Assembly: GCA_964573255.1 (NCBI GenBank)
Contig: CAZNJB010000065.1
Coordinates: 1-10,621, forward strand
Source: CAYNUJ01 sp964573255
GTDB taxonomy: Bacteria > Bacteroidota > Ignavibacteria > Ignavibacteriales > Melioribacteraceae
DNA: 10,621 bases
Direction of reading: 5' to 3'
Part shown: piece after piece, positions 1 through 6,979 of the stretch
Position numbering within the stretch: position 1 is the stretch's first letter
Layout: every line of letters begins with the position of its first letter
Notes under the pieces: model-generated
Database searches by the model: none
The model's input: only the letters and a program-made list of their open reading frames with translations
What the model was told of the DNA's origin: nothing
Program-made: the position numbers and the translations under genes

Positions 1-80
1 TTTTTTTTTTTTTTCAAGCAGAAGACGGCATACGAGCTTTCTGCCTGTCTCGTGGTCTCGGAGATGTGTATAAGATGCAG
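1..80 (+). other. Illumina/Nextera adapter contamination (not genomic)
   Basis: Bases 1-14 are poly-T. Bases 15-38 match the Illumina P7 primer with one mismatch near the 3' end. Bases 39-46 read TTCTGCCT, which I recognise as the primer-strand form of a standard Nextera i7 index (N703). Bases 47-61 match the Nextera read-2 linker with one mismatch. Bases 62-80 match the 19-base Tn5 mosaic end with two mismatches near the 3' end. The order P7, index, linker, mosaic end, insert is that of an intact library molecule. A poly-T spacer before P7 is also how flow-cell oligos are built. Any reading frame running through here, such as the one from 52 to 234, is artefactual. Confidence 0.97.
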
Positions 81-107
81 ACTTATTTTTATTCTTAATC
101 CATTATT

Positions 108-123
108 CATTAAAAGTTTAATG
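108..123 (-). terminator. Short hairpin 3' of the nitrilase gene (weak)
   Basis: CATTAAA and TTTAATG form a perfect 7-base inverted repeat separated by two bases. In practice this gives a 6-bp stem with a 4-base loop. It begins 27 bases after the nitrilase stop codon. A run of T's precedes it on the transcribed strand rather than following it, so it is not a classical intrinsic terminator. It may be a 3'-end stabilising hairpin, or chance in AT-rich DNA. Confidence 0.25.
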
Positions 124-150
124 GCAAAAAAAATTGTCACTCAATTATTC

Positions 151-1077
151 TTAATTTGCCTTTCTGCTAATAACATTAAAATCGAAAACATCCGGTCGGG
201 AGTAATGACCAACAACATCAAACATGCGTTTTGAAGTAATGATATCATCCAAATTCAACTCTGAATAAATAATACTTTCCTCAGCTTCCAAAGGACCGAT
301 CAATATTTTTCCGTCAGGAGCAATAATACAGCTATTGCCTGTATTTATCCATTCCCTTCCTTCGGGATATAATTTTTTGAATTCAAATTCATTAGGAATA
401 TTATCTATTTTGAGAACCATGCAAGTACTTATCACAAATAATCCGCCTTCTCTGGCAATATGCTGCATACTTAATAACCAATTAGGACTTTTATCCCAAG
501 TAGGTGCAGCAAGAATTTGAACGCCGTTTTCATAAATTGCATTTCTTGCGAGAGGCATAAAATTTTCCCAACAAATGAGTCCGCCAATTTTTCCGGCTGA
601 AGTTTCGTAAGACCTGAGTGTGCTCCCATCGCCCTGCGCCCAAATAAGTCTTTCCCCTCCGGTGGGAACAAGTTTTCTATGCTTGCCCAAAATCTCTCCG
701 TTATCATCAATAAAGAGAAGTGTGTTGAAAAGACTCGCGCCGCTAGTTTCGGAATTGATTTCATTCATTCCTATCACAACGTTTATGTTTGCTTTCTTTG
801 CGGCTTCGCATAATTTGGTTGTATCCTCGCTGGGTATTGAAACAGCATTTTCAACTAACTTCAAGTAGAGGCTATTAAGATCGGCGCCTTTACTATTCGG
901 TATAAGCCAAATCCAATCTGGATAACCGGAAATAAAGACTTCCGGAAACACTATCAATTTAGCTCCGTTTTTCCCCGCTTCGGCAATTGCCGAACTCGCT
1001 TTATCTATTGTTTTTTCTTTGTTTAAATACTCCGGGACGAGCTGTGCTGCTGCAACTTTTATGATGTTATTCAACAT
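151..1077 (-). CDS. Nitrilase (carbon-nitrogen hydrolase family)
   Basis: This 308-residue protein is a full-length member of the nitrilase superfamily, which hydrolyses carbon-nitrogen bonds. All three catalytic residues are in their usual contexts: Glu46 in FPEVFISGYP, Lys135 in GKHRKLVPT and Cys169 in GGLICWEN. The stretch PTGGERLIWAQGDGSTL (138-154) and the C-terminal GHYSRPDVF (290-298) are typical of true nitrilases (R-CN to R-COOH plus ammonia) rather than amidases or NAD synthetase domains. No signal peptide is visible, so it should be cytoplasmic; relatives form spiral homo-oligomers. The substrate cannot be read from the sequence. The ATG at 1077 has only a purine-rich leader (GAAAGAAAAA). 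The gene is alone, with 363 bases upstream, and its stop lies about 70 bases from the adapter junction. Family assignment is secure; nitrilase rather than cyanide hydratase or dihydratase is likely. Confidence 0.93.
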   Translation of the reverse strand: MLNNIIKVAAAQLVPEYLNKEKTIDKASSAIAEAGKNGAKLIVFPEVFISGYPDWIWLIPNSKGADLNSLYLKLVENAVSIPSEDTTKLCEAAKKANINVVIGMNEINSETSGASLFNTLLFIDDNGEILGKHRKLVPTGGERLIWAQGDGSTLRSYETSAGKIGGLICWENFMPLARNAIYENGVQILAAPTWDKSPNWLLSMQHIAREGGLFVISTCMVLKIDNIPNEFEFKKLYPEGREWINTGNSCIIAPDGKILIGPLEAEESIIYSELNLDDIITSKRMFDVVGHYSRPDVFDFNVISRKAN

Positions 1078-1440
1078 TTTTCTTTCAATTAATTTTATAC
1101 TTTAACGAACACCATATTATTGAGTATTTGCAGATAGGGGGAAAGAGACTAAATTCTACATTGCTGTTCATTTGTGTGTCAAATTACACTAAATATTATG
1201 GAAAAGCAAGGGATTTCAGAGAAATTTGAATTCAATATAAACGAACTATGGATAGGAAAAGGGTTCTGACAAAAATTCCTATTTGCTATAAAAACTGGCT
1301 TTAATGGGATTTTGTATAGTCAAACAAAAATCTGAAAACCAATCAATCGGTTTCTTAGTTAAGATAAGCTGTATTCGATGATAATCAATTATTCAAATAC
1401 TCAACAGAGATTTTATTTAACAATTAAAATTTGGGATATA
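1078..1440. other. Intergenic region, 363 bases, no gene seen
   Basis: This gap lies between the nitrilase start and the end of the DUF1801 gene. I found no frame with protein-like content and no convincing promoter of either the sigma70 or the Bacteroidetes TTTG/TAnnTTTG type. A weak 5-bp inverted repeat (AAACC/GGTTT, 1336-1353) lies about 90 bases after the upstream gene's stop. It is the only structure noted and may be chance. The nitrilase promoter is presumably here. Confidence 0.5.
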
Positions 1441-1872
1441 TTATTTTTTTGCTTCTAAAAGCTTTACCGATAAACTAATTAATTCTTTCAATATATTTTT
1501 ATCAACATCATTCAAACTTTTAATATATAAGCAAGATTTACCTGTTTTATATTTCCCTAATTTTTTCATCAGTTCCTTAAATCTTTCGAAACCGCTCATT
1601 ATATACAATGTTAGATTCTGTTTTCTTGGAGAAAATCCGCATAAAAACCAATCTCCTTCCCTGCCGGATGCATATTTATAATGATAAGTTCCGAATGCAA
1701 CAATGGAATCTCCCCACATTACAGGTTCTGATTTTGTGATTTTTTTCATTATTTCCATTACTTCAAAGGCATCAGCTCGTTTGCTATCATCCTCAACAGA
1801 ATTTAGAAATTCAATCACATTTTTATCATTCGCTTTTGTTTTTAATTCAGCCATTATAATTTTTTCTTTCAT
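1441..1872 (-). CDS. DUF1801 domain protein
   Basis: This is a single-domain DUF1801 (YdhG-like) protein of 143 residues. The family hallmarks are EPVMWGDSIVAFG (49-61), YKYASGREGDWF (65-76) and FSPRKQNLTLYI (80-91). Its biochemical role is not established; the fold belongs to the same superfamily as the N-terminal half of the neighbouring YdeI-like protein. The ATG at 1872 overlaps the stop of the upstream gene as ATGA, suggesting translational coupling. Family members usually begin with the equivalent of the internal Met7 (MAELKTKAND, ATG at 1854), so the true start may be 1854. The nearest Shine-Dalgarno-like stretch, GGAAAGGGG, is about 20 bases before the first ATG, which is too far to decide. 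Family is certain, function unknown. Confidence 0.9.
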   Translation of the reverse strand: MKEKIIMAELKTKANDKNVIEFLNSVEDDSKRADAFEVMEIMKKITKSEPVMWGDSIVAFGTYHYKYASGREGDWFLCGFSPRKQNLTLYIMSGFERFKELMKKLGKYKTGKSCLYIKSLNDVDKNILKELISLSVKLLEAKK

Positions 1873-2471
1873 TTTTTATATTTATCATATAACCCCTTTC
1901 CTTCTAGAATTAGTGGAATAATTTTATCAAGCCTCTTATAACGTGTTTCTTCTCTTTTAGCTTCGGAAATATATTCAGCGAACTCACGTCTTTTAGCCGC
2001 AGAAAAAGACATAAAAGCATCCCTCAATTTTTTAGAATCGGATAACTTTTCATTTAATTCTTTTGGAATTGCAATTTCTTTCTTCCTCTCCGGCTTTATA
2101 GCTTTCCCCTGTTTCTCAACTTCAATAGCTTCCAATAAATATTGCTCAATTAATTTAGCGTCTTTTCTAATTTCATTTAATTCTTTAAAACGCCATTGTC
2201 TTAATGCTTTAGTTGTTCCTTCTTGCGCATTAATAAGTTTCTTCTTTTCATCTTTAAGAAATACACCGTTAAAAAACCATAATGAAACAAAATTCTTGAA
2301 TGCACCGATACCGACAACATTCTTTTTGTTAAAAGTATAAACTGGTGCTCCCCATTTTACCGTTTCAGTTAATCCGGTGGTTAAAATTATTTCTCGCAAT
2401 AAGATTAATAATTCCCTCCAATTCCCCGCAGATTCAATATAATCTTCAACAGTTTTACCTTTATTCATCAT
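1869..2471 (-). CDS. YdeI/OmdA-family protein (DUF1801 plus OmdA domain)
   Basis: The product has about 200 residues with two parts. The N-terminal DUF1801 fold covers roughly residues 8-115, with ETVKWGAPVYTF as its core motif. The C-terminal helical OmdA/YdeI domain covers roughly 135-198 and is rich in Lys, Glu and Ala (FSAAKRREFAEYISEAKREE). This is the architecture of bacterial YdeI proteins, some of which are annotated as bacteriocin-protection or OmpD-associated; the mechanism is unknown. The frame can be extended to a TTG at 2498. However, AAAGGA (2477-2482) lies inside that extension, 5 bases before the ATG at 2471 and 8 before a second ATG at 2468, so I chose the ATG start. Its stop overlaps the next gene (ATGA), giving a two-gene operon of DUF1801 proteins that look like diverged paralogues. 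Confidence 0.88.
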   Translation of the reverse strand: MMNKGKTVEDYIESAGNWRELLILLREIILTTGLTETVKWGAPVYTFNKKNVVGIGAFKNFVSLWFFNGVFLKDEKKKLINAQEGTTKALRQWRFKELNEIRKDAKLIEQYLLEAIEVEKQGKAIKPERKKEIAIPKELNEKLSDSKKLRDAFMSFSAAKRREFAEYISEAKREETRYKRLDKIIPLILEGKGLYDKYKK

Positions 2472-2787
2472 TGCAGTCCTTTCTTTATTCTTGCTCAAAT
2501 AATTTACTAAAATAAGATGATATTTCCGGAAAGGGAATCAACAAGAAACACCGAGTTATAAAAATTGTTTATGAGGAAATCACTATACTCTACTTGATCT
2601 TCAAAAGTAAGTATACCATAAGTGTCATTAATATTTGTCTTTATTTTTCTTTTTAACCAATATTAGGAAAGTGTTAGTTTTATAATCTTTATCCGCATTG
2701 CAACACTATTAAAACATCGCGCCACATATTTATCATATTGTTCAACACTTCATCTAACAATGCTTTTACAAGATAAAAGGCATTGTA
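2472..2787. other. Intergenic region, about 316 bases
   Basis: This gap separates the dehydrogenase gene from the YdeI-like gene. It contains a strong hairpin just after the dehydrogenase stop (2758-2785), described separately. A 10-base perfect palindrome, TTTCCGGAAA (2523-2532), lies about 50 bases upstream of the YdeI start and could be an operator, though it is short. The dehydrogenase frame stays open for 32 codons beyond its stop (2689-2787). I saw no independent gene and no convincing promoter. Confidence 0.5.
2758..2785 (-). terminator. Hairpin directly after the dehydrogenase gene
   Basis: CAATGC-TTTTA pairs with TAAAA-G-GCATTG around a 5-base loop, giving an 11-bp stem with one bulged G. 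It begins 2 bases after the stop codon of the dehydrogenase gene. On the transcribed strand it is followed by TTAGATGAAG, not by a U-tract, so it may act as a 3'-end or Rho-linked structure rather than a canonical intrinsic terminator. It is the strongest stem noted in the window. Confidence 0.45.
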
Positions 2788-3753
2788 TTATTTATTGCTC
2801 ATTCTTTTTAGTCCGTCAATTTCATTAACAATCGGTTTGTAACCCAGTTCGGATTTTATTTTCGATATATTATATTTTCGTCCCATCGCAACAAATGAAA
2901 CACCAAATCTCGTAATCATAGGTTCCCCTTTAATACGTAATAGATTCCAAACAAATTCCATTATCCCTGCTAATGCAATTGCCAACCATTTGGGAATACT
3001 TTTATCGGGTGGATTAACCCCTTGGGTTTTTATTAATTTAGTCAAAAAAGTCTTTACAGGTTGTGGATTATCATCCGTAACAAAATAAACTTCCTTGTCC
3101 TTTCCTTTATCAATCGATAAATAAACGGCTTCGGCAACATTATCCACATGAACCATCTCGAACCAACTTTTACCATTGTTTATCCACATAAAATCTTTGG
3201 ATTTTATTTTATCCACAATAGTTTCAAGAGCGGTAACTCCCTCTCCCCAAATAAAAGGCGGTCGAAGAATAATACTTTCCATATTGCTCCTTTGAGCGAG
3301 CAGGAATTTTTCGGTCAACATCTTCGCTTTACCGTAATAAGAATTCGGTTCATCCGGATACGGTTCATTTTCGTCAATATCTATGAGATCTTTCTTATCT
3401 TGCAATACACTCTCCGAGCTGATAAAAATGAATTTTTTCACATTATATTTTTCGGCTGCTTCATAAAGTTTTCTTGTTGCATCCACAATACCTTTATGAA
3501 ATTTTTCCCATGGCCCCCAAAACTCAACCGGTGCAGCACAATGAATAATGACATCTATATTTTTTAAGGAACCTTCCCATTCCTCAACATTCACAAGATC
3601 TCCCGATACGGGTGTTATTCCCAAGGATACTAGTTTATTCTTAGAACTTTCAGAGCGTGCTAATCCAATTATTTCAAACTGCTCTTTTTTTAAACGTTCT
3701 ATAATTCGCTGTCCTAAAAATCCGCTTCCACCGGTTATAAATATTTTCCTCAC
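2788..3753 (-). CDS. NAD(P)-dependent epimerase/dehydratase, 3-beta-HSD-like extended SDR
   Basis: This 321-residue protein is an extended short-chain dehydrogenase/reductase. It begins with the Rossmann glycine motif TGGSGFLG (7-14), followed by VIIHCAAP (68-75), Ser112/Ser113 after strand 5, and the catalytic Tyr140-x3-Lys144 in SYYGKAK. RPPFIWGEG (164-172) and MVHVDNV (200-206) are typical of the 3-beta-hydroxysteroid dehydrogenase/NSDHL-like branch, as is a hydrophobic stretch near residues 257-272 that may touch the membrane. It should oxidise or epimerise an alcohol or sugar with NAD(P), but the substrate cannot be told. The start is GTG at 3753; GAGG (3759-3762) lies 5 bases upstream and supports it. 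The gene stands alone, 200 bases from the methyltransferase gene before it and followed at once by a hairpin. Superfamily is certain, activity is not. Confidence 0.92.
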   Translation of the reverse strand: MRKIFITGGSGFLGQRIIERLKKEQFEIIGLARSESSKNKLVSLGITPVSGDLVNVEEWEGSLKNIDVIIHCAAPVEFWGPWEKFHKGIVDATRKLYEAAEKYNVKKFIFISSESVLQDKKDLIDIDENEPYPDEPNSYYGKAKMLTEKFLLAQRSNMESIILRPPFIWGEGVTALETIVDKIKSKDFMWINNGKSWFEMVHVDNVAEAVYLSIDKGKDKEVYFVTDDNPQPVKTFLTKLIKTQGVNPPDKSIPKWLAIALAGIMEFVWNLLRIKGEPMITRFGVSFVAMGRKYNISKIKSELGYKPIVNEIDGLKRMSNK

Positions 3754-3758
3754 TTTTA

Positions 3759-3762
3759 CCTC
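3759..3762 (-). promoter_or_regulatory. Shine-Dalgarno site supporting a GTG start
   Basis: GAGG on the minus strand sits 5 bases before the GTG at 3753. No in-frame ATG with comparable spacing is present, so this site decides the dehydrogenase start. Confidence 0.6.
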
Positions 3763-3912
3763 ATTAGTTTTATTTTATAATATTTTCCAAATTACAATAA
3801 ATGCCAAAATATTTCTATTTGTATAGAAAGAAATCATTTAAGAATTGGGCTATGGATTTATTGATGTTTGAGATATAAATTCTTACTGCAAACTTTTATC
3901 CTTCTTGTCCCG

Positions 3913-3927
3913 AGGGAAGTAATCCCT
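3913..3927 (-). terminator. Short hairpin 3' of the D12 methyltransferase gene (weak)
   Basis: AGGGA and TCCCT form a 5-bp stem around a 5-base loop. It begins 26 bases after the stop codon of the adenine methyltransferase gene. There is no U-tract on the minus strand (CGGGACAAG follows). It is a possible transcription end or processing structure, with weak support. Confidence 0.25.
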
Positions 3928-3953
3928 TGTTTTCAGATTAAATTTATTTACGT

Positions 3954-4955
3954 TTAATTTTTTTCTAAGATATGTAAATATTCTTCCGTCTTTTTTGCTT
4001 TATGATTTCTATTATAATCATTGTCGGCTTTAAAACGCTGATAGTTAGTCGATATTAAATCATATTTCCCATATTTCATCATTATGGTTTTAACATCTTC
4101 CGCCGACATTAAACCTTCGTTGTTATAACTTAAGAAGATATACTTAAAATTACTATTAGCTATTAATTCTTCAAACACTCTTTTAACGGATGATTTGCTG
4201 CAATACAATGATTTCTTGTAATTTCGTAATCCTGTTTTCCCTCTAGGAATAAAGTTATCATATTTAGCGATTGTATTCAACAAATGATAATTTGCTCCGT
4301 ATTGTCTAGCATTATACGGAGGATCAAGATATAAAATATCACCTTCGATTTGTTTAATTAACCGGTTGCTGTCTTCGTTATACACCAAGTGTTTGTTATT
4401 ATTCAGTGTGTATTCTGCAGGTTCCAAAACAAGTTTTTTTTGAGCGGATTTTTTCAAATGTTTAAGAAAAGCACCATAAACGGAAGCTGTATTGGCCACT
4501 TTATCTGCACTTTCAAGCAAACTTGCCAAAAGGAAATAATACAAATTTTCATTAATATCTCCTGCTTTCCGCCAAGTTTCAATTTGTTGCCTGATGGCAT
4601 CAATTCTCTTTCCGTTCTCATCAGAAAAATAGTGGCGACCGCTTCCGCTACCTAAACAATAATTTTTATAAATAAATCCTTCACGCGGATCAATATTATT
4701 TAACTCTTCAATATACTTTTCTTTATTTGGAATTGGCTCGTGGTTTTCAATGTAATTCTTGTTTAACACATAACTGTAATATTCCAAATCATTGGAAATT
4801 ATTTGCTTAACTTCATCCTTAAAATTTCTTCCAACAATCCCCGTTCCGGCAAAAATATCGCAAAAGATTTTATCGGATAAATTTTCTCCAACTACGGAGT
4901 AGATTGTTTCTTTAATAAATTTTGAGAGTTTGTGTTTCGAACCTATATAATTCAT
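3954..4955 (-). CDS. DNA adenine-N6 methyltransferase, D12 class (type II RM system)
   Basis: This 333-residue protein is a D12-class (MethyltransfD12, Dam-like) DNA methyltransferase, which transfers a methyl group from SAM to N6 of adenine. Motifs come in alpha-class order. The start MNYIGSKHKL (1-10) is characteristic of the family. DIFAGTGIVG (33-42) is the SAM-binding loop, with the acidic pair Asn55-Asp56 after it, and DPPYNARQYG (211-220) is the catalytic motif IV. The segment between them, roughly 85-200, should carry target recognition; the recognition sequence cannot be deduced. It lies 74 bases downstream of a putative restriction endonuclease gene on the same strand, so I read it as the modification half of a type II system. 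The ATG at 4955 fits the family N-terminus, although the leader has only a weak AATAAG site. No truncation is apparent. Confidence 0.93.
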   Translation of the reverse strand: MNYIGSKHKLSKFIKETIYSVVGENLSDKIFCDIFAGTGIVGRNFKDEVKQIISNDLEYYSYVLNKNYIENHEPIPNKEKYIEELNNIDPREGFIYKNYCLGSGSGRHYFSDENGKRIDAIRQQIETWRKAGDINENLYYFLLASLLESADKVANTASVYGAFLKHLKKSAQKKLVLEPAEYTLNNNKHLVYNEDSNRLIKQIEGDILYLDPPYNARQYGANYHLLNTIAKYDNFIPRGKTGLRNYKKSLYCSKSSVKRVFEELIANSNFKYIFLSYNNEGLMSAEDVKTIMMKYGKYDLISTNYQRFKADNDYNRNHKAKKTEEYLHILEKN

Positions 4956-5029
4956 TCTTATTCGTGAGTTACTTATTTAACTATTTCAGGCTTGCTAATA
5001 TAATAAATTATTCCAAAAAATAATTAATT

Positions 5030-5665
5030 TTATTTTTTTATCACCCAAATGATATCTGAGAATACTTTTCCTTCCCCGAAATCGAATATCGACAGATTAT
5101 CTTTGGAATAATTTTTCATATAATTGTCAATTGCATCTTTCAGCAGAGGTATTTCCGCTTTTAATTTCCAGTGCTCATCACTTTTATTATCAAACAGAAC
5201 AATGAACAATCTGTTTTTCAAGTGCTTTCTGCGCTGCTGACTCTGATTGCTATAAAACCACTCTATCAATTCGTTTTTATTCTCTTGCGCATAATCAAAA
5301 GAATTATTAAAACCTTTAGGAAATACCGATGTTTTGTGATCGAATGAAATGTCATTAATTTTGAAATCTACTAATTTATCATAAGAATTTTCATTCGGAT
5401 AAACATTTGTGTGTGTAGAAAATATGTATTCAACAGCCTTAGCCGACCAATAATTAAACCACCTGTTCAATGCATAATATTTCAAATCCAGATTAAATTC
5501 TTTTGTTTCCTTCAGCAATGATTCAAAGCTATCTGTTTCGTAAATAAAATCTGTTTGTTTATCCCAATCATCCGATTGTTTTCTTCCCCAAGAATAGGGA
5601 TAGGACAAACGCTTCTTTAATTCCTTTTCAACCCTTTTTAAATCCATAAAACGATAATTATTCAC
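5030..5665 (-). CDS. Putative type II restriction endonuclease (PD-(D/E)XK-like)
   Basis: This 211-residue protein has no family that I can name with certainty. It reads KLVDFKINDISFDHKTSVFP (97-116), in which Asp100, eight residues, then Asp109-His110-Lys111 form a D-x8-D-x-K pattern. That matches the variant PD-(D/E)XK nuclease core in which Asp replaces Glu. Helical residues including Glu79 precede it and an RLFIVLFDN strand (152-160) follows. Aromatic, charged and Asn-rich composition and the lack of signal or membrane segments fit a soluble nuclease. Its position directly before a D12 DNA methyltransferase is the main reason to call it the restriction partner. The frame begins with GTG at 5665; an in-frame ATG at 5647 (Met7) is the alternative, and neither has an ideally spaced ribosome site. 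The methylase is a secure neighbour; the nuclease role is inference. Confidence 0.65.
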   Translation of the reverse strand: MNNYRFMDLKRVEKELKKRLSYPYSWGRKQSDDWDKQTDFIYETDSFESLLKETKEFNLDLKYYALNRWFNYWSAKAVEYIFSTHTNVYPNENSYDKLVDFKINDISFDHKTSVFPKGFNNSFDYAQENKNELIEWFYSNQSQQRRKHLKNRLFIVLFDNKSDEHWKLKAEIPLLKDAIDNYMKNYSKDNLSIFDFGEGKVFSDIIWVIKK

Positions 5666-5894
5666 CTCTATTTTTTACAAAAATTTATAATTGTAAAATT
5701 AAAATATTTAGTTCAACAGAATTTGAAATAATTTACTAGGTTCTGAAAATTACTTTTTACTTCAGGAAAATCCAAGGAATAATAATATCCGAAATACCCG
5801 GCAAAACCTGGCTATTGGATTCTAACTTTGTAATAATAATTTTTTCATCGTTAACTTTGTGATTTCAAAGAAGCACAAAATATTCTGCTATTAC

Positions 5895-6671
5895 TCAATC
5901 TCGCTTTAGTGTTCCCAGCATATATAAAATAGAAACAGGCCCCGATTTTACTCTGCCGAACTCCCAATTAAAACTCTCTTTCTTTTCTAGTTCTGCAACC
6001 ATACCTTCCATTTCTTCTCTTGTATATGTTCTCAGCGATGAAACAATACCATCCCACAATACAAACAGTGGCACAATTGGAATAATATAAGTAAAAAAGA
6101 ACCTACCAATTTTAAACGGCCTGATCAATGGTGTTGCTAACATTACAATTAAGGGTAAAAAAAACATTGTGATTAAACTTCGCGCACTTCTTTCTTGTAC
6201 TTCAAAAATAGCAATCGGATTTCCGGAATTAACGGAGTTTTGTAATATTTTTTTAGCGTCTTCCGGCTTAAAATGATGAAAAGATAAAAACTGAGTCCTT
6301 AAACCTTTTAAATTGTCAGGAACATTTCTCGCATCGACGGGAGTCTCGCTATATACAAAAATTTTTGATTCCTTATTCATATATTCAAATGCATCTATAT
6401 TCGGATAGTAATCGGTCAAAAGGATTGTCAAATTCGGAATACTCCTTTTAAGTTCTTCATTTATCCACAAAAGCCCGCCGCCACCACCCGAAGCAAGGTC
6501 AACAATTTGATTTACTCCGTTGCTTTCAATTCCTCTTTGAATTATTGGTATTACAGGTTTATATATTTCGGTTTTGTTGGCTAAAAATCGAAGGAAGTCA
6601 GTTCCATAATTACGCAAAAATGAGGGAAACCATTTTAAGTCTTCCAATTCAAACAAATGTATTCTTTTCAT
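5895..6671 (-). CDS. Class I SAM-dependent methyltransferase-like protein with hydrophobic segments
   Basis: This protein has 258 residues. IVDLASGGGGG (56-66) is the glycine-rich SAM-binding loop of class I methyltransferases. TDYYPN (86-91) gives the acidic residue (Asp87) expected at the end of the second strand, and FHHF (131-134) lies near the usual motif IV. Family-like N-terminal features are LEDLKWFPSFLR (9-20) and YGTDFLRF (22-29). Two hydrophobic stretches, about 167-183 and 190-206, follow the methyltransferase core and could form a membrane hairpin, suggesting a lipid or other hydrophobic acceptor. No DNA-methyltransferase motif (DPPY, NPPY or PC) is present, so it is unlikely to belong to either neighbouring restriction system. 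The ATG at 6671 lacks a ribosome site. It is separated by over 200 bases on each side. Fold is likely; acceptor unknown. Confidence 0.78.
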   Translation of the reverse strand: MKRIHLFELEDLKWFPSFLRNYGTDFLRFLANKTEIYKPVIPIIQRGIESNGVNQIVDLASGGGGGLLWINEELKRSIPNLTILLTDYYPNIDAFEYMNKESKIFVYSETPVDARNVPDNLKGLRTQFLSFHHFKPEDAKKILQNSVNSGNPIAIFEVQERSARSLITMFFLPLIVMLATPLIRPFKIGRFFFTYIIPIVPLFVLWDGIVSSLRTYTREEMEGMVAELEKKESFNWEFGRVKSGPVSILYMLGTLKRD

Positions 6672-6979
6672 ATGGCGAGGTTCATTCTTTTTTTTGTGAT
6701 CATTTATTCCGTTATCTCTTTCTATAAAGTCGGTTTAATTCCCTATTTAACTTCTTCCTGATTATGCATTCGGGAAAAGTGAATATATAATCTAAGTTTT
6801 AGCAGATGTAAGAAATTTTTGGTTTCTTCTTCTTCTTTTAAATTTTGTTTTATGAAACGACAATAGACAAAGTATTGAATGCCTTTTTTTAATATCTTAA
6901 TGTTTCTTTAAGAGGGAAAGGCTATGGGAAGCAAGCTATAATAGCGGAGTATTACTTGTTCTATTATTGCAGGACATCC
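6672..6979. other. Intergenic region, 308 bases, no gene seen
   Basis: This gap lies between the second methyltransferase of the window and the SAM methyltransferase-like gene. An imperfect inverted repeat, ATAATAG/CTATTAT with a 16-base loop (6947-6976 region), follows the upstream gene's stop and may be a weak 3' structure. A short CTT/GAA triplet run lies near 6826-6838. I found no reading frame with protein-like content and no clear promoter. Confidence 0.45.

Noticed and set aside
52..234. Plus-strand open frame of 60 codons
   Set aside because: It starts inside adapter sequence and runs antisense into the nitrilase gene.
2753..2787. attC-like integron recombination site (ATCTAAC followed by a stem with a bulged G)
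   Set aside because: The opposite end lacks the GTTRRRY box, the element is only about 35 bases long, and there is no integrase or cassette array nearby. A simple 3' hairpin explains it.
3148..3567. Long plus-strand frame (139 codons) opposite the dehydrogenase gene, and similar antisense frames elsewhere
   Set aside because: These are shadows of well-supported minus-strand genes and show no family motifs of their own.
5769..5821. Inverted repeat AATCCAA/TTGGATT downstream of the SAM methyltransferase-like gene
   Set aside because: The arms are only 7 bases and 39 bases apart with little inner pairing, so it is too weak to call a terminator or mobile-element end.
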